The notes under the pieces were generated by a model that saw only the letters and a program-made list of their open reading frames with translations, ran no database searches and was not told where the DNA came from. From Neptunicella marina (GTDB lineage: Bacteria > Pseudomonadota > Gammaproteobacteria > Enterobacterales > Alteromonadaceae): a stretch of DNA of 64,000 nucleotides. Location of the stretch: positions 248,001 to 312,000 of the forward strand of contig NZ_JACNEP010000003.1 in NCBI RefSeq assembly GCF_014270035.1, written 5' to 3'. Every line of letters starts with the position of its first letter. The first letter of the stretch is position 1. Positions 17,450 through 27,481 of this stretch are shown in pieces. The translations under genes and the position numbers were made by a program.

Positions 17450-20400
17450 ATGTTACACAAGCTAAATCTGACCCGCGTTGCTGGTGCAGTCGCGTTGTCG
17501 TTGGCATTGGGTAGTGCCAATATGGCGTTTGCCGCGGATACGTCTTCATCGGTTCGCGGAACAATTGTTGGTCCAAACGGTCAACCAGCTCCGGGCACGA
17601 AAATTGTTCTTATCCACCAACCTTCAGGAACCGTAACTGAAGTTGTTACAAATGAATCAGGTACATTCAGTGCTAATGGTCTTCGTGTTGGTGGTCCTTA
17701 CCAAATCGTTATTGATTCTGATACTTTCCAGGATCAAACAAAAAATGACGTATTCTTACAGTTAGGTCAGACATTACGCTTATCTGAACAGCTTGGAAAT
17801 GCTGATAGCATGGAAAGCATTGTTGTTACTGGTAGTGCACTGTCTTTAACTGAAAACGCAGGTAGTTCCAGTGTTTTTGGTTCCGATTCAATTAACAACA
17901 GCCCATCTTTCGATCGTGACCTTAAGGACGTTCTACGTCAAAACCCTTTGGCGACCTCTTTAGGTGGTGATGACAATGCGTTCTCTGTGGCTGGTGCAAA
18001 CCCGCGTTTCAACAGCTTGAACGTTGACGGTGTTGGCCTGAACGATGACTTTGGTCTAAATGGTAATGGTTACCCAACTCAGCGTTCACCTATTTCTTTA
18101 GATGCTATCGATCAGATTACTATCGATACCAACCCGTACAACGCTAAATTCGGTGGTTTCAGTGGTGCACGTATTAACGCTGTAACCAAGTCTGGTACTA
18201 ACGAATTCCATGGCGGTGTTTTCTACGATAAAACTTCTGATAGCTGGGCTGGTGACTACGACACCAATACTTCAAAAAATAATGAAGTTGAAGGTGTTAA
18301 AAGCGACACTTGGGGTGTGCATTTAGGTGGTCCAATCATCAAAGATAAATTGTTCTTCTTCGCAAACTACGAAAGTTTCGAAAAGCCAACTTTATCTAAC
18401 TATGGTCCAGACGGTTCAGACAAGCCTCTGTCTACTAACCTGACTCTAGACGAATACAACCAAATCGCGCAAATCGCTAGTGAGCGTTACGGTATAGCCG
18501 ATATTGGTGACTGGAAAGGTACACCAAAAGAAGAAGATGAAAAAATTCTTGTTAAGTTAGACTGGAACATCAATAACGACCATCGTGCATCATTCACTTT
18601 TAACCGTGATGAAAGTAACGATATTCGTAATGTTACCAGCGGTAGCAGTTCATTAAATACATCTACTAACTGGTATAACTACCAGCAAAACATGGATTCA
18701 TACGCTGCTCATTTATACTCTGACTGGAACAGCGACTTCACGACTGAAGTAGCCATTTCTTATAAAGATGTAGAATCCATTTCAGGTATTGCTACCCGTG
18801 ATTACGGTAAAGTAAGCATCGACCGTTCTATTAACTTTGGCCCGGATAACTATCGTCACGCTAACGAATTGCAAACCAAAACATGGCGTGCAAATTTTGA
18901 AGGCGAATACTTAATTGGTGATCATAAATTAGGTTTCGGCGTTCAGTACGAGCGTAACGATATCTTCAATATGTTTGCTGAAGCAACACTGGGTACCTGG
19001 ACTTTCGATAGCATTGAAGATTTTGCTAACGGAAACGGTGAATTGTTCTACGGTAATGCGCCATCTAACAATCAGGAAGACACTGCTGCTTCTTTGGTTA
19101 TGGGTAGCTACTCTACTTATATTCAGGATGACTGGGCATTCAGCTCTGATATCGACCTGACTTTTGGTATCCGTTACGAAAGAATTTTTGCAGATGATAA
19201 ACCAGGCTATAACCCTAAATTTGTAGAGCGTTATGGTTATGATAACCAGGAAAACCTTGATGGTTTCGATATCTGGTTACCTCGTGCAGGTTTTACCTGG
19301 TATGCTGACGATGCATTAACTGTTCACGGTGGTATTGGCCTGTTCAGTGGCGGTAAGCCAAACGTATGGATTTCTAACTCATACAGCAAGAGTGGTATTA
19401 ACTATGTTACTAATACCATGTCTTATGAAGGTCTGACTTCTCTTAAAGTTCCACAGGATATTAAAGATTCATTAGCTAACGTTGAAGCTGATGGTGAGAC
19501 AGATGTAATCGATTCAGATTTCAATATCCCTTCTGAATGGCGTTACAGCTTAGGCTTCGATTATAACTTCGATATGCCTGTACTGGGTGATGACTGGAAC
19601 TGGTCTGCAGAGTATATCTATGTAGATAAGCAGGATTCATTGGCATGGCGTGATCTTGGCCGTAAGCCAAGTGGTGAAACCACGCTTGATGGCCGTATCA
19701 TTTATGAGCCGGTTGATCCTTCAAGCCCTGATCACTATGACATCCTGATGACTAATGCTGATAAAGATGGTCATTCAAACGTGTTCACTACCAGCCTGAA
19801 CAAAACCTGGGATAATGGTTTCAGCATGTTCGCGTCTTACACTAATCAGGACGTAGTGGATGGTAATACTGGTACCAGTTCTCAGGCGGCGTCTAACTAC
19901 AAATATGATGTAGTGGTTAACCGTAATGTGGATTACTTAGGTACAGGTAACTACGAAATCAAGCACAGCCTGAAATTATCACTGGGTTATACCAATGAGT
20001 TCGTAGATGGCTATGCTACCCGCATGAACCTGTTCTTTGAACGCCGTTCAGGTCGTCCTTATGGATGGGTAATGGGAACTTACAGAAATGAGTCTTTGGG
20101 TGACCAGTACTATCTGTCTCGCTACAATGCTTATACTCCATACATTCCTTCAGGTGCCGATGATCCAAACGTTGCATATGATGGCATGACCTATCAGGAA
20201 TTCATGAATGATTATGTAATTCCTGCCGGTTTAGAAGGTTATGCTGGTGGTTATGTTGCTAAGAATGCTTCTGTACGCCCTTGGGTAACAACAATGGATT
20301 TCTCAATCCAACAGGATATTCCTGGTTTTATGGACGGTGATAAGGGTACATTAACTTTCACCATTAAAAACCTGGCTAACCTGTTAAACAAAGATTGGGG

Positions 20401-20596
20401 CCACGTATATAATCCAACTGATGGCGATTACAACAAAGAATTCGCCAACGCTGATTGGAATGATGCTGGTCAAATCGTTTATAGCCCTAACAGCCGTTCT
20501 AAGATTGGACCAACTGACGCTGAAGTTAGTTCTTACAATATCGAAGGTGACGAGTCTGTTTGGTACATCAAAGTGGGTGTTAAATACACTTTCTAA
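17450..20596 (+). CDS. Oar-like TonB-dependent outer-membrane receptor
   Basis: This is a 1048-residue outer-membrane receptor with a signal peptide ending near AFA|AD (residue 29). A carboxypeptidase-regulatory-like beta-sandwich domain (about 33-110; SVRGTIVGPNGQPAPGTKIVL) precedes the plug (about 120-250; ESIVVTGSAL, FNSLNVDGVGLNDDFGLNGNGYP, YNAKFGGFSGARINAVTKSGTNEFHG). A long beta-barrel follows and ends in the aromatic signature YIKVGVKYTF, as outer-membrane proteins do. This architecture matches Oar-type receptors common in Alteromonadales. Substrate cannot be read from sequence. The next gene encodes a secreted EEP-family enzyme after a terminator, and a PHO-box-like site lies upstream; uptake of a product of that enzyme is possible. 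Confidence 0.9.
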   Translation: MLHKLNLTRVAGAVALSLALGSANMAFAADTSSSVRGTIVGPNGQPAPGTKIVLIHQPSGTVTEVVTNESGTFSANGLRVGGPYQIVIDSDTFQDQTKNDVFLQLGQTLRLSEQLGNADSMESIVVTGSALSLTENAGSSSVFGSDSINNSPSFDRDLKDVLRQNPLATSLGGDDNAFSVAGANPRFNSLNVDGVGLNDDFGLNGNGYPTQRSPISLDAIDQITIDTNPYNAKFGGFSGARINAVTKSGTNEFHGGVFYDKTSDSWAGDYDTNTSKNNEVEGVKSDTWGVHLGGPIIKDKLFFFANYESFEKPTLSNYGPDGSDKPLSTNLTLDEYNQIAQIASERYGIADIGDWKGTPKEEDEKILVKLDWNINNDHRASFTFNRDESNDIRNVTSGSSSLNTSTNWYNYQQNMDSYAAHLYSDWNSDFTTEVAISYKDVESISGIATRDYGKVSIDRSINFGPDNYRHANELQTKTWRANFEGEYLIGDHKLGFGVQYERNDIFNMFAEATLGTWTFDSIEDFANGNGELFYGNAPSNNQEDTAASLVMGSYSTYIQDDWAFSSDIDLTFGIRYERIFADDKPGYNPKFVERYGYDNQENLDGFDIWLPRAGFTWYADDALTVHGGIGLFSGGKPNVWISNSYSKSGINYVTNTMSYEGLTSLKVPQDIKDSLANVEADGETDVIDSDFNIPSEWRYSLGFDYNFDMPVLGDDWNWSAEYIYVDKQDSLAWRDLGRKPSGETTLDGRIIYEPVDPSSPDHYDILMTNADKDGHSNVFTTSLNKTWDNGFSMFASYTNQDVVDGNTGTSSQAASNYKYDVVVNRNVDYLGTGNYEIKHSLKLSLGYTNEFVDGYATRMNLFFERRSGRPYGWVMGTYRNESLGDQYYLSRYNAYTPYIPSGADDPNVAYDGMTYQEFMNDYVIPAGLEGYAGGYVAKNASVRPWVTTMDFSIQQDIPGFMDGDKGTLTFTIKNLANLLNKDWGHVYNPTDGDYNKEFANADWNDAGQIVYSPNSRSKIGPTDAEVSSYNIEGDESVWYIKVGVKYTF

Positions 20597-20615
20597 GATT
20601 GCTTAAAAGCAGTAC

Positions 20616-20644
20616 AAAAAAAGCCGGCTTATGCCGGCTTTTTT
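20616..20644 (+). terminator. Terminator of the TonB-receptor gene
   Basis: AAGCCGGC, TTAT and GCCGGCTT form a compact GC stem followed by TTTTTT. Confidence 0.88.
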
Positions 20645-20697
20645 ATTTTAAATCAGTGTGTTAAAACGATTGTTGATTAAATTAAGAGTGCAAAGTA

Positions 20698-21885
20698 ATG
20701 TCAAAAGTTTATGCTGTGTTTTGCTGGAGTATAGTGTTTATGTCACAGATTGTTGCGGCTAGCGAAACGCTAAAAGTGGCCACCTTTAATGTTAGCATGG
20801 AAGCAACAAACTATGTTGCCAGGGAAAGTGATATTAAAGGTAATGAGCTATTTGAGCGACTGGCGACGTCTGAAAATCCACATATTAAAAATATTGCGGC
20901 GATTATCCAGCGAATAAACCCGGATATTATTCTGCTTAATGAATTTGACTACACGCCGGATGAAAATAAAGGGGTAAAAGCCTTTGTTAAGCATTACTTA
21001 AATAAGGATCAGCCAGGCAGCAAAGGTATAGATTATCCTTATTATTATATTGCTCCCGTTAATACTGGTGTTGACAGCGGAGTGGACTTAAACCGTGATG
21101 GTGTCGCGAGTGGAAAGGGTGACGATGCATTTGGTTATGGTGTCTATCCCGGTCAATATGGCATGGTGTTACTCAGTAAGTTCCCAATTGATAAAAGCAA
21201 GATCCGCACATTTCAGCTGTTTAAATGGCGCGATATGCCAAATAACATGCTAACCACGATTCAGGATAAACAGGGTAAATCCTGGTATTCAGCTGATGCA
21301 CAGGACGTTTTAAGGTTATCTTCAAAATCGCACTGGGACGTACCTGTCAATGTGAATGGTAAGACCGTTCATATTCTTGCAAGTCATCCGACACCTCCGG
21401 TTTTTGATGGCCCTGAGGATAGAAATGGCAAACGTAATCATGACGAAGTGCGCTTTTGGGTTGATTATCTTAATGCCGGACAAAATGCAGCTTACATATA
21501 CGATGATCAGGGGCAACACGGCGGTTTCAGTGGTAAGCGTTTTGTGGTGTTAGGCGATTTAAATTCTTCGCAGGATGAAGGGGATTCCTATAAGGATGCC
21601 ATTGGTGGCTTGATTAACCACACAACCATAATCAGTGAACCTGCGCCCATGAGCGAGGGAGGAAAGAGACATTCGCCTGATAATCCATTTGCTGCAACAC
21701 ATACTGCTGGTTGGCGCATGCGCGCTGATTATGTTTTACCTTCTGAGTATGGCTTTTCAATTAAGCAAAGTGGCATATTTTGGCCTACTGAACAGCAGGC
21801 CGATTATGTACTTATTAAGAACAGAGAAAGTTCTTCTGATCACCGTTTAGTGTGGGCTGAGTTAGTGCTCACCGATAATGACTAG
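20698..21885 (+). CDS. Secreted endonuclease/exonuclease/phosphatase-family protein
   Basis: This 395-residue exported hydrolase of the EEP (DNase I-like) fold has a signal peptide ([21 protein letters not shown]). Family motifs are in order: [23 protein letters not shown] (metal-binding Glu), ILASHPTPP with a general His, [15 protein letters not shown] (Asp/Asn) and [11 protein letters not shown] (catalytic Asp-His). The presence of [34 protein letters not shown] is typical of the bacterial exported subgroup near TonB receptors. It may attack DNA, phospholipid head groups or other phosphodiesters. Its stop codon overlaps the argR stop codon on the other strand (shared CTAG). Confidence 0.85.
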   Translation: MSKVYAVFCWSIVFMSQIVAASETLKVATFNVSMEATNYVARESDIKGNELFERLATSENPHIKNIAAIIQRINPDIILLNEFDYTPDENKGVKAFVKHYLNKDQPGSKGIDYPYYYIAPVNTGVDSGVDLNRDGVASGKGDDAFGYGVYPGQYGMVLLSKFPIDKSKIRTFQLFKWRDMPNNMLTTIQDKQGKSWYSADAQDVLRLSSKSHWDVPVNVNGKTVHILASHPTPPVFDGPEDRNGKRNHDEVRFWVDYLNAGQNAAYIYDDQGQHGGFSGKRFVVLGDLNSSQDEGDSYKDAIGGLINHTTIISEPAPMSEGGKRHSPDNPFAATHTAGWRMRADYVLPSEYGFSIKQSGIFWPTEQQADYVLIKNRESSSDHRLVWAELVLTDND

Positions 21886-22343
21886 ACGTTATCGAACAAA
21901 CTTTCTACCAGTTTTAAGGTCGCTTCAATATTGGATACGTCTGCTGGAGCGATAAAAATTGTATCGTCTCCGGCAATGGTACCTAATACGCCATCAGCCG
22001 GGCTTAATGAGTCTAATAAGCGTGCAATAAGCTGAGCGGCACCGGGGCTGGTACGAATGATCACCATTACGTTATTGTGAACAATATCGAGTACCAGGTG
22101 CTTCAGTGGGCTTTTCGCTGTCGGCATGCCAAACTCTGGTGGTAAGCAATACACCATTTGTCCTTTGGCGTTGCGCGCTCTTACCGCGCCATGTTTACTT
22201 AGCAAACGCGAAATTTTAGACTGGCTGACATTTTCAAACCCAAGTTCATTTAAAGCGTTGGCAATTTCAGTCTGAGAACCAAATTTCTCCGCTTTGAGAA
22301 TTTCTTTAAAAGCTTTAATGACTTCATCTTTGGGTTGTGACAT
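21882..22343 (-). CDS. argR: Arginine repressor ArgR
   Basis: This is the arginine-sensing hexameric repressor/activator of arginine biosynthesis and catabolism. The 153-residue protein has an N-terminal winged helix ([37 protein letters not shown]) and a C-terminal oligomerisation and arginine-binding domain with [13 protein letters not shown]. It is divergent from mdh, the same neighbour relation as in E. coli and many gammaproteobacteria. Self-regulation through ARG boxes is expected from the family, but no clean box was found in the 215-bp divergent gap. Confidence 0.95.
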   Translation of the reverse strand: MSQPKDEVIKAFKEILKAEKFGSQTEIANALNELGFENVSQSKISRLLSKHGAVRARNAKGQMVYCLPPEFGMPTAKSPLKHLVLDIVHNNVMVIIRTSPGAAQLIARLLDSLSPADGVLGTIAGDDTIFIAPADVSNIEATLKLVESLFDNV

Positions 22344-22558
22344 GCAGGGTTCCTGTAAATTTGTTAGCGCTCTATTTTGCCCAAACTATTGAAATTTCTC
22401 AATTTGAACATATTTATGCATAGATTTAGCAAAATGAACAACATAATTGCCTTAATTTCGCATAAATCCGCTATGGTTAATGGGCAAATATATTTCAATT
22501 TTTGCGGTGCTGTAGTAGTGTTGCAGCCCGCAAAGTTCTTGATTCACAGGAGAAAACA

Positions 22559-23497
22559 ATGAAAGTCGTCGTATTAGGTGCAGCTGGTGGTATTGGGCAG
22601 GCACTGTCTTTATTACTGAAAACCCAATTGCCAGCCGGTTCTGAACTGGCATTGTATGATGTTGCACCTGTAGTACCTGGTGTAGCGGTTGATTTGAGCC
22701 ACATTCCGACAGACGTAAAAGTGACCGGACATGGTAAAGATGAGCTGGAAACTGCATTATCTGGCGCGACAATTGTTTTGATCCCTGCTGGTGTGCCAAG
22801 AAAGCCAGGCATGGATCGTTCAGATTTATTTAATATTAATGCGGGTATTGTGCGTAACCTGGTTGATGCCATTGCCGACACCTGCCCATCTGCATGCATT
22901 GGAATTATCACTAACCCGGTTAATACCACAGTTGCGATTGCGGCCGAAGCGTTAAAAGCCAAAGGTGTGTATGATAAAAACAAATTGTTTGGTGTAACCA
23001 CGCTGGATGTAATCCGTTCTGAAACCTTTGTTGCTGAACTGAAAGGTTTAAACGCCGCAAACGTTCATGTACCTGTTATTGGTGGTCATTCTGGTACGAC
23101 TATCCTGCCATTGCTGTCACAGGTTGAAGGCGTAAGCTTTTCTGATGAAGAAGTGGCTAGCCTGACTCATCGTATCCAAAACGCGGGTACCGAAGTGGTT
23201 GAAGCCAAAGCGGGCGGTGGTTCTGCAACTTTATCAATGGGTCAGGCTGCGGCGCGTTTCTGCCTGTCTTTAGTTGCTGCTATTAAAGGTGACAACGTAG
23301 TTGAATATACCTATGTTCAGGTTGATGATTCTGCTGATGCTGCCTTTTTCGCTCATCCGGTTCGTTTAGGGCCAAACGGTGTGGAAGAAATTCTGCCTTA
23401 TGGCGAGCTAAGTGAATATGAGCAAAAAGCCAAAGACGATATGTTAGATGGCTTACGTAAAGATATTCAGTTGGGTGTTGATTTCGTAAACGCTTAA
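22559..23497 (+). CDS. mdh: Malate dehydrogenase
   Basis: This NAD-dependent TCA-cycle enzyme converts malate to oxaloacetate. From the ATG at 22559 it has 312 residues, the E. coli length; AGGAG precedes it by 6 nt, so a longer frame from 22502 is rejected. The Rossmann motif GAAGGIGQA is at the N-terminus, substrate-binding [16 protein letters not shown] follows, and the catalytic His is in [12 protein letters not shown]. It is divergent from argR and ends at a bidirectional terminator. Confidence 0.97.
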   Translation: MKVVVLGAAGGIGQALSLLLKTQLPAGSELALYDVAPVVPGVAVDLSHIPTDVKVTGHGKDELETALSGATIVLIPAGVPRKPGMDRSDLFNINAGIVRNLVDAIADTCPSACIGIITNPVNTTVAIAAEALKAKGVYDKNKLFGVTTLDVIRSETFVAELKGLNAANVHVPVIGGHSGTTILPLLSQVEGVSFSDEEVASLTHRIQNAGTEVVEAKAGGGSATLSMGQAAARFCLSLVAAIKGDNVVEYTYVQVDDSADAAFFAHPVRLGPNGVEEILPYGELSEYEQKAKDDMLDGLRKDIQLGVDFVNA

Positions 23498-23510
23498 TTA
23501 TCTTATGATT

Positions 23511-23540
23511 AAAAAAACCAGCTGTGAAGCTGGTTTTTTT
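23511..23540. terminator. Bidirectional terminator between mdh and ispB
   Basis: AAAAAACCAGCT, GTGA and AGCTGGTTTTTT form a stem with A-run and T-run on either side, fitting the convergent genes. Confidence 0.85.
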
Positions 23541-23568
23541 GTTTGTGGGATCTGTATTTTAGAGTTGT

Positions 23569-24540
23569 TTATGCCGCGCGCTCTACCGCAATACCTGCCA
23601 GCGCAACTAATGCATCTTTGTACTCTGAATCAGGTAAAATCTGCACATATTCAATCGCTTTTTGAGACTCTTCAATCGCCCGTTGTTTGGTATATTCAAT
23701 TGCGCCGGTTTGTTGCATGGCTTCGAGAATTTCATCCAGATGCTGCATACCAGTATTGTTCTCTATTGCATCACGAATAAGTTGCTGTTGATGCTGATCC
23801 CCATTCCACATTGCATATAGTAAAGGTAGCGTTGGTTTGCCCTCTGCTAAATCGTCACCGACGTTTTTACCCATTTCCTGAGCATCGGCAACATAATCCA
23901 GTACATCGTCTACCAATTGAAATGCGGTGCCTAAATGCATACCGTAATACTGCATGGCTTTAGTCACCTGTTCGTTTTGGTCAGTTAATATAGCGGCTAG
24001 CTGAGTTGCGGCTTCAAATAAACGTGCGGTTTTGCTGTAAATGACCTGCATGTAGCTTTGTTCGGTGGTATCCGGGTCATTGCAGTTCATTAGCTGTAAA
24101 ACTTCACCCTCGGCTATTACATTGGTCGAGTCAGATAAAATTTTCATTACCTGCATATTTTCCAGCGTGACCATGAGCTGAAAAGAACGGGTATAAAGAA
24201 AATCACCAACTAATACACTGGCCTGATTACCAAATAATGCGTTAGCGGTTTCTTTACCACGGCGCATGGTGGATTCGTCAACCACGTCGTCATGTAATAA
24301 AGTTGCGGTATGAATAAACTCAATAATTGCTGCCAGCCTATGGTGTTGATCAGTCTTTATGCCAAGAGCGCGTGCCGCAAGTACTGAAAGTAAAGGACGC
24401 AGGCGTTTACCACCACTATTGATAATATAAAATCCAAGTTGATTAATTAGCGCGACATCAGAACTTAATTGTTGTTGAATAAGCTGATTAACTTTCAACA
24501 TGTCGGGTTCGGCTAATTGCTGTATGCGGGTTATATCCAT
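23569..24540 (-). CDS. ispB: Octaprenyl diphosphate synthase
   Basis: This trans-polyprenyl synthase makes the isoprenoid side chain of ubiquinone and menaquinone. The 323-residue protein has the first aspartate-rich motif in LLHDDVVDEST and the second in QLVDDVLDY, plus the GGKRLRPLLSVLAAR substrate region. It lies divergent from rplU-rpmA, as in many gammaproteobacteria. The chain length (C40) is inferred from synteny and similarity to IspB. Confidence 0.93.
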   Translation of the reverse strand: MDITRIQQLAEPDMLKVNQLIQQQLSSDVALINQLGFYIINSGGKRLRPLLSVLAARALGIKTDQHHRLAAIIEFIHTATLLHDDVVDESTMRRGKETANALFGNQASVLVGDFLYTRSFQLMVTLENMQVMKILSDSTNVIAEGEVLQLMNCNDPDTTEQSYMQVIYSKTARLFEAATQLAAILTDQNEQVTKAMQYYGMHLGTAFQLVDDVLDYVADAQEMGKNVGDDLAEGKPTLPLLYAMWNGDQHQQQLIRDAIENNTGMQHLDEILEAMQQTGAIEYTKQRAIEESQKAIEYVQILPDSEYKDALVALAGIAVERAA

Positions 24541-24659
24541 CGACGTCTTTTTATCTGTCCGGTAAGGTACTTAGGGGCGGGATTCTGGCAAAAAAAAACA
24601 CGATTATCCAGTCTGTATAGCGATAGTGTAAGTTGTTCAAAATAAATCCGAATTTGCAC

Positions 24660-24688
24660 TTGCGGCAGAATTTCACTTCGCGTACAAT
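24660..24688 (+). promoter_or_regulatory. Likely sigma-70 promoter of rplU-rpmA
   Basis: TTGCGG, 17 bp, TACAAT gives a good -10 and a partial -35 with ideal spacing. The -10 ends 57 bp upstream of the rplU start. Confidence 0.45.
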
Positions 24689-24745
24689 TCGCGCCCTGTT
24701 TATGAATCGAATAGCGTCTGCATGACGCAAAGAGCGGAGTTTAAT

Positions 24746-25057
24746 ATGTACGCGGTTTTCCAAAGTGGTGGTAAACAACACCGTGTGGCTGAAGGCCAGA
24801 CCGTTCGTCTTGAGAAGATCGAAATTGCGCCAGGTGAGTCTGTCGAGTTTGATAATATCTTGATGGTAAGCAATGGTGACGATGTTAAAATCGGCACTCC
24901 TTATGTTAACGGCGGTAAGGTAACAGCTGAAGTTATTACCCATGGTCGTGGTGAGAAGATTAACATTGTGAAGTTTCGTCGTCGCAAGCATTCTCGCAAG
25001 CAAATGGGCCACCGTCAGTGGTTTACTGAAGTTAAAATCACTAGCATCAGCGCTTAA
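24746..25057 (+). CDS. rplU: 50S ribosomal protein L21
   Basis: This is a 103-residue large-subunit ribosomal protein from the ATG at 24746 ([25 protein letters not shown]). The start is preferred over the ATG at 24722, eight residues earlier, because it matches the L21 N-terminus and has GGAG upstream. The C-terminal [19 protein letters not shown] is typical. It is followed after 15 bp by rpmA. Confidence 0.97.
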   Translation: MYAVFQSGGKQHRVAEGQTVRLEKIEIAPGESVEFDNILMVSNGDDVKIGTPYVNGGKVTAEVITHGRGEKINIVKFRRRKHSRKQMGHRQWFTEVKITSISA

Positions 25058-25072
25058 TAGGAGTACGAAAAG

Positions 25073-25330
25073 ATGGCACACAAAAAGGCGGGTGGTAGTA
25101 CCCGAAACGGTCGTGACTCAGAAAGTAAACGTTTAGGTGTTAAGCGTTACGGTGGTGAATCAGTATTGGCCGGCAATATTATTGTTCGTCAACGTGGTAC
25201 AAAGTTCCACGCGGGTGACAACGTAGGTTTAGGTAAAGACCACACCTTGTTCGCTTTAACTGAAGGTAAAGTGAAATTTGAAGTGAAAGGTCCTAAAAAC
25301 CGCAAATTTGTAAGCATTGTTGCTGAATAA
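25073..25330 (+). CDS. rpmA: 50S ribosomal protein L27
   Basis: This is an 85-residue large-subunit protein that reaches toward the peptidyl-transferase centre. The start [20 protein letters not shown] is characteristic. AGGAG precedes the ATG. It is cotranscribed with rplU and ends at a strong terminator before obgE. Confidence 0.98.
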   Translation: MAHKKAGGSTRNGRDSESKRLGVKRYGGESVLAGNIIVRQRGTKFHAGDNVGLGKDHTLFALTEGKVKFEVKGPKNRKFVSIVAE

Positions 25331-25354
25331 GCACTGTTTATAAAAACGTTTTTG

Positions 25355-25380
25355 AAAACCCCGCATCAGCGGGGTTTTTT
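25355..25380 (+). terminator. Terminator after rpmA
   Basis: AAAACCCCGC, ATCA and GCGGGGTTTTTT form a strong stem and T-run. Confidence 0.9.
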
Positions 25381-25437
25381 ATTGGGAGAATTTAGTCTCC
25401 CGTTAAAAGTTTGAATCGCAGTAGTTAAAGTTCATAA

Positions 25438-26622
<1,185 letters not shown>

Positions 26623-26646
26623 ATCTCAAGGGAGTTGATGTAGATA

Positions 26647-27144
26647 ATGATCATTTCAATGATAGCTGCGATGGCAAATAATCGTGTTATTGGTGCGGAT
26701 AATAAGATGCCATGGCACTTGCCGGCAGATCTGAAACATTTTAAACAGGTAACGCTGGGCCATCCAGTTGTCATGGGACGCAAAACCTATGATTCGATAG
26801 GTAAGGCATTACCCGGAAGATTAAACGTTGTTATAACGCGAGACAGCGCGTTTAAGCCAGATGATGCAACAGTAGTTACTTCACCTGAAGCTGCATTAAA
26901 ACTGCTTAAAGATCAGACTGAAGTCATGATTATCGGAGGGGGCAGTATTTATCAGCACTTTTTACCTGACTGTCATCGTTTGTATCTCACTTTCATCGAC
27001 CTTGAAGTGGAAGGGGATACCTGTTTCCCGGATTATGCAAAATCAGCCAGCTGGAAGCAGGTTGAGCAACAACAGAATCTGGCAGACGACAAAAACCCTT
27101 ATAATTATCAGTTTGTGACGCTGGAACGTCAGGATTCAGAATAG
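26647..27144 (+). CDS. folA: Dihydrofolate reductase
   Basis: This enzyme reduces dihydrofolate to tetrahydrofolate with NADPH and is the trimethoprim target. The 165-residue protein starts MIISMIAAMANNRVIGADN; the Met20-loop PWHLPADLKHFK and nucleotide-binding MGRKTYDSIGKALPGR are intact, as is MIIGGGSIYQHFLP. GGGAG lies upstream. A MITE-like element begins 3 bp after the stop codon, so the native 3' end has been changed. folA and apaH remain convergent as in E. coli, but a chemoreceptor gene is placed between them. Confidence 0.96.
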   Translation: MIISMIAAMANNRVIGADNKMPWHLPADLKHFKQVTLGHPVVMGRKTYDSIGKALPGRLNVVITRDSAFKPDDATVVTSPEAALKLLKDQTEVMIIGGGSIYQHFLPDCHRLYLTFIDLEVEGDTCFPDYAKSASWKQVEQQQNLADDKNPYNYQFVTLERQDSE

Positions 27145-27147
27145 CTG

Positions 27148-27411
27148 GGGTCTGTTGATCTTTGCTGTATAAATTTTGTTCTAACTAAACGCTTTTTAAT
27201 CGCGGCGCTTATTTGCAGGCCTAATGGATTAAGTCAAAAATAAGCAACAAAGAGTAAAATGTGTTTAGGACGAACCCTTCGGGCAACGTTTGCGCGGCAT
27301 TTCTACTGCTTCAGCACTCATTTATGTAGAACAACTACACCACATTCGTGCTTCATGGTTTAAATACCGCGCAACTCGTTGCAAAAATATACAGCAAAGA
27401 TCAACAGACCC
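27148..27411. mobile_element. 264-bp MITE-like element, copy 1
   Basis: This is a non-coding element with terminal inverted repeats: the left end reads GGGTCTGTTGATCTTTGCTG and the right end is its complement, with about 24 perfect bases. A second inverted pair lies inside (GCAACG...TTGCGCGG near 27280 and its complement near 27369). The same sequence, equal in length, occurs at 43303-43566. No ORF is present. The right flank begins TA; the left flank ends TG, which could be a decayed TA duplication. This fits a non-autonomous element mobilised by an IS630/Tc1-type transposase, but the family is inference. Confidence 0.85.
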
Positions 27412-27433
27412 TAGGATACTATTTCATCTGAAT

Positions 27434-27463
27434 AAAAAATCCCGCTTATAAAGCGGGATTTTT
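27434..27463. terminator. Bidirectional terminator between folA and the chemoreceptor
   Basis: AAAAAATCCCGCTT, ATA and AAGCGGGATTTTT form a stem with A-run and T-run. It lies just after the MITE. Confidence 0.82.
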
Positions 27464-27481
27464 GTTTGGTCTGACTGGCAA

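Noticed and set aside
22344-22558. Possible ARG boxes between argR and mdh
   Set aside because: AT-rich half-sites such as TGAACATATTTATGCA and TGCATAGATTTAGCA occur, but the spacing does not fit the 18-bp ARG box, so no site is claimed.
22495-23001. Minus-strand frame inside mdh
   Set aside because: It lies fully opposite the conserved mdh coding sequence and shows no family features.
27148-27411. Considered as a structured RNA or riboswitch because of nested inverted repeats
   Set aside because: A second equal-length copy at 43303-43566 with terminal repeats and TA flanks fits a mobile element better.
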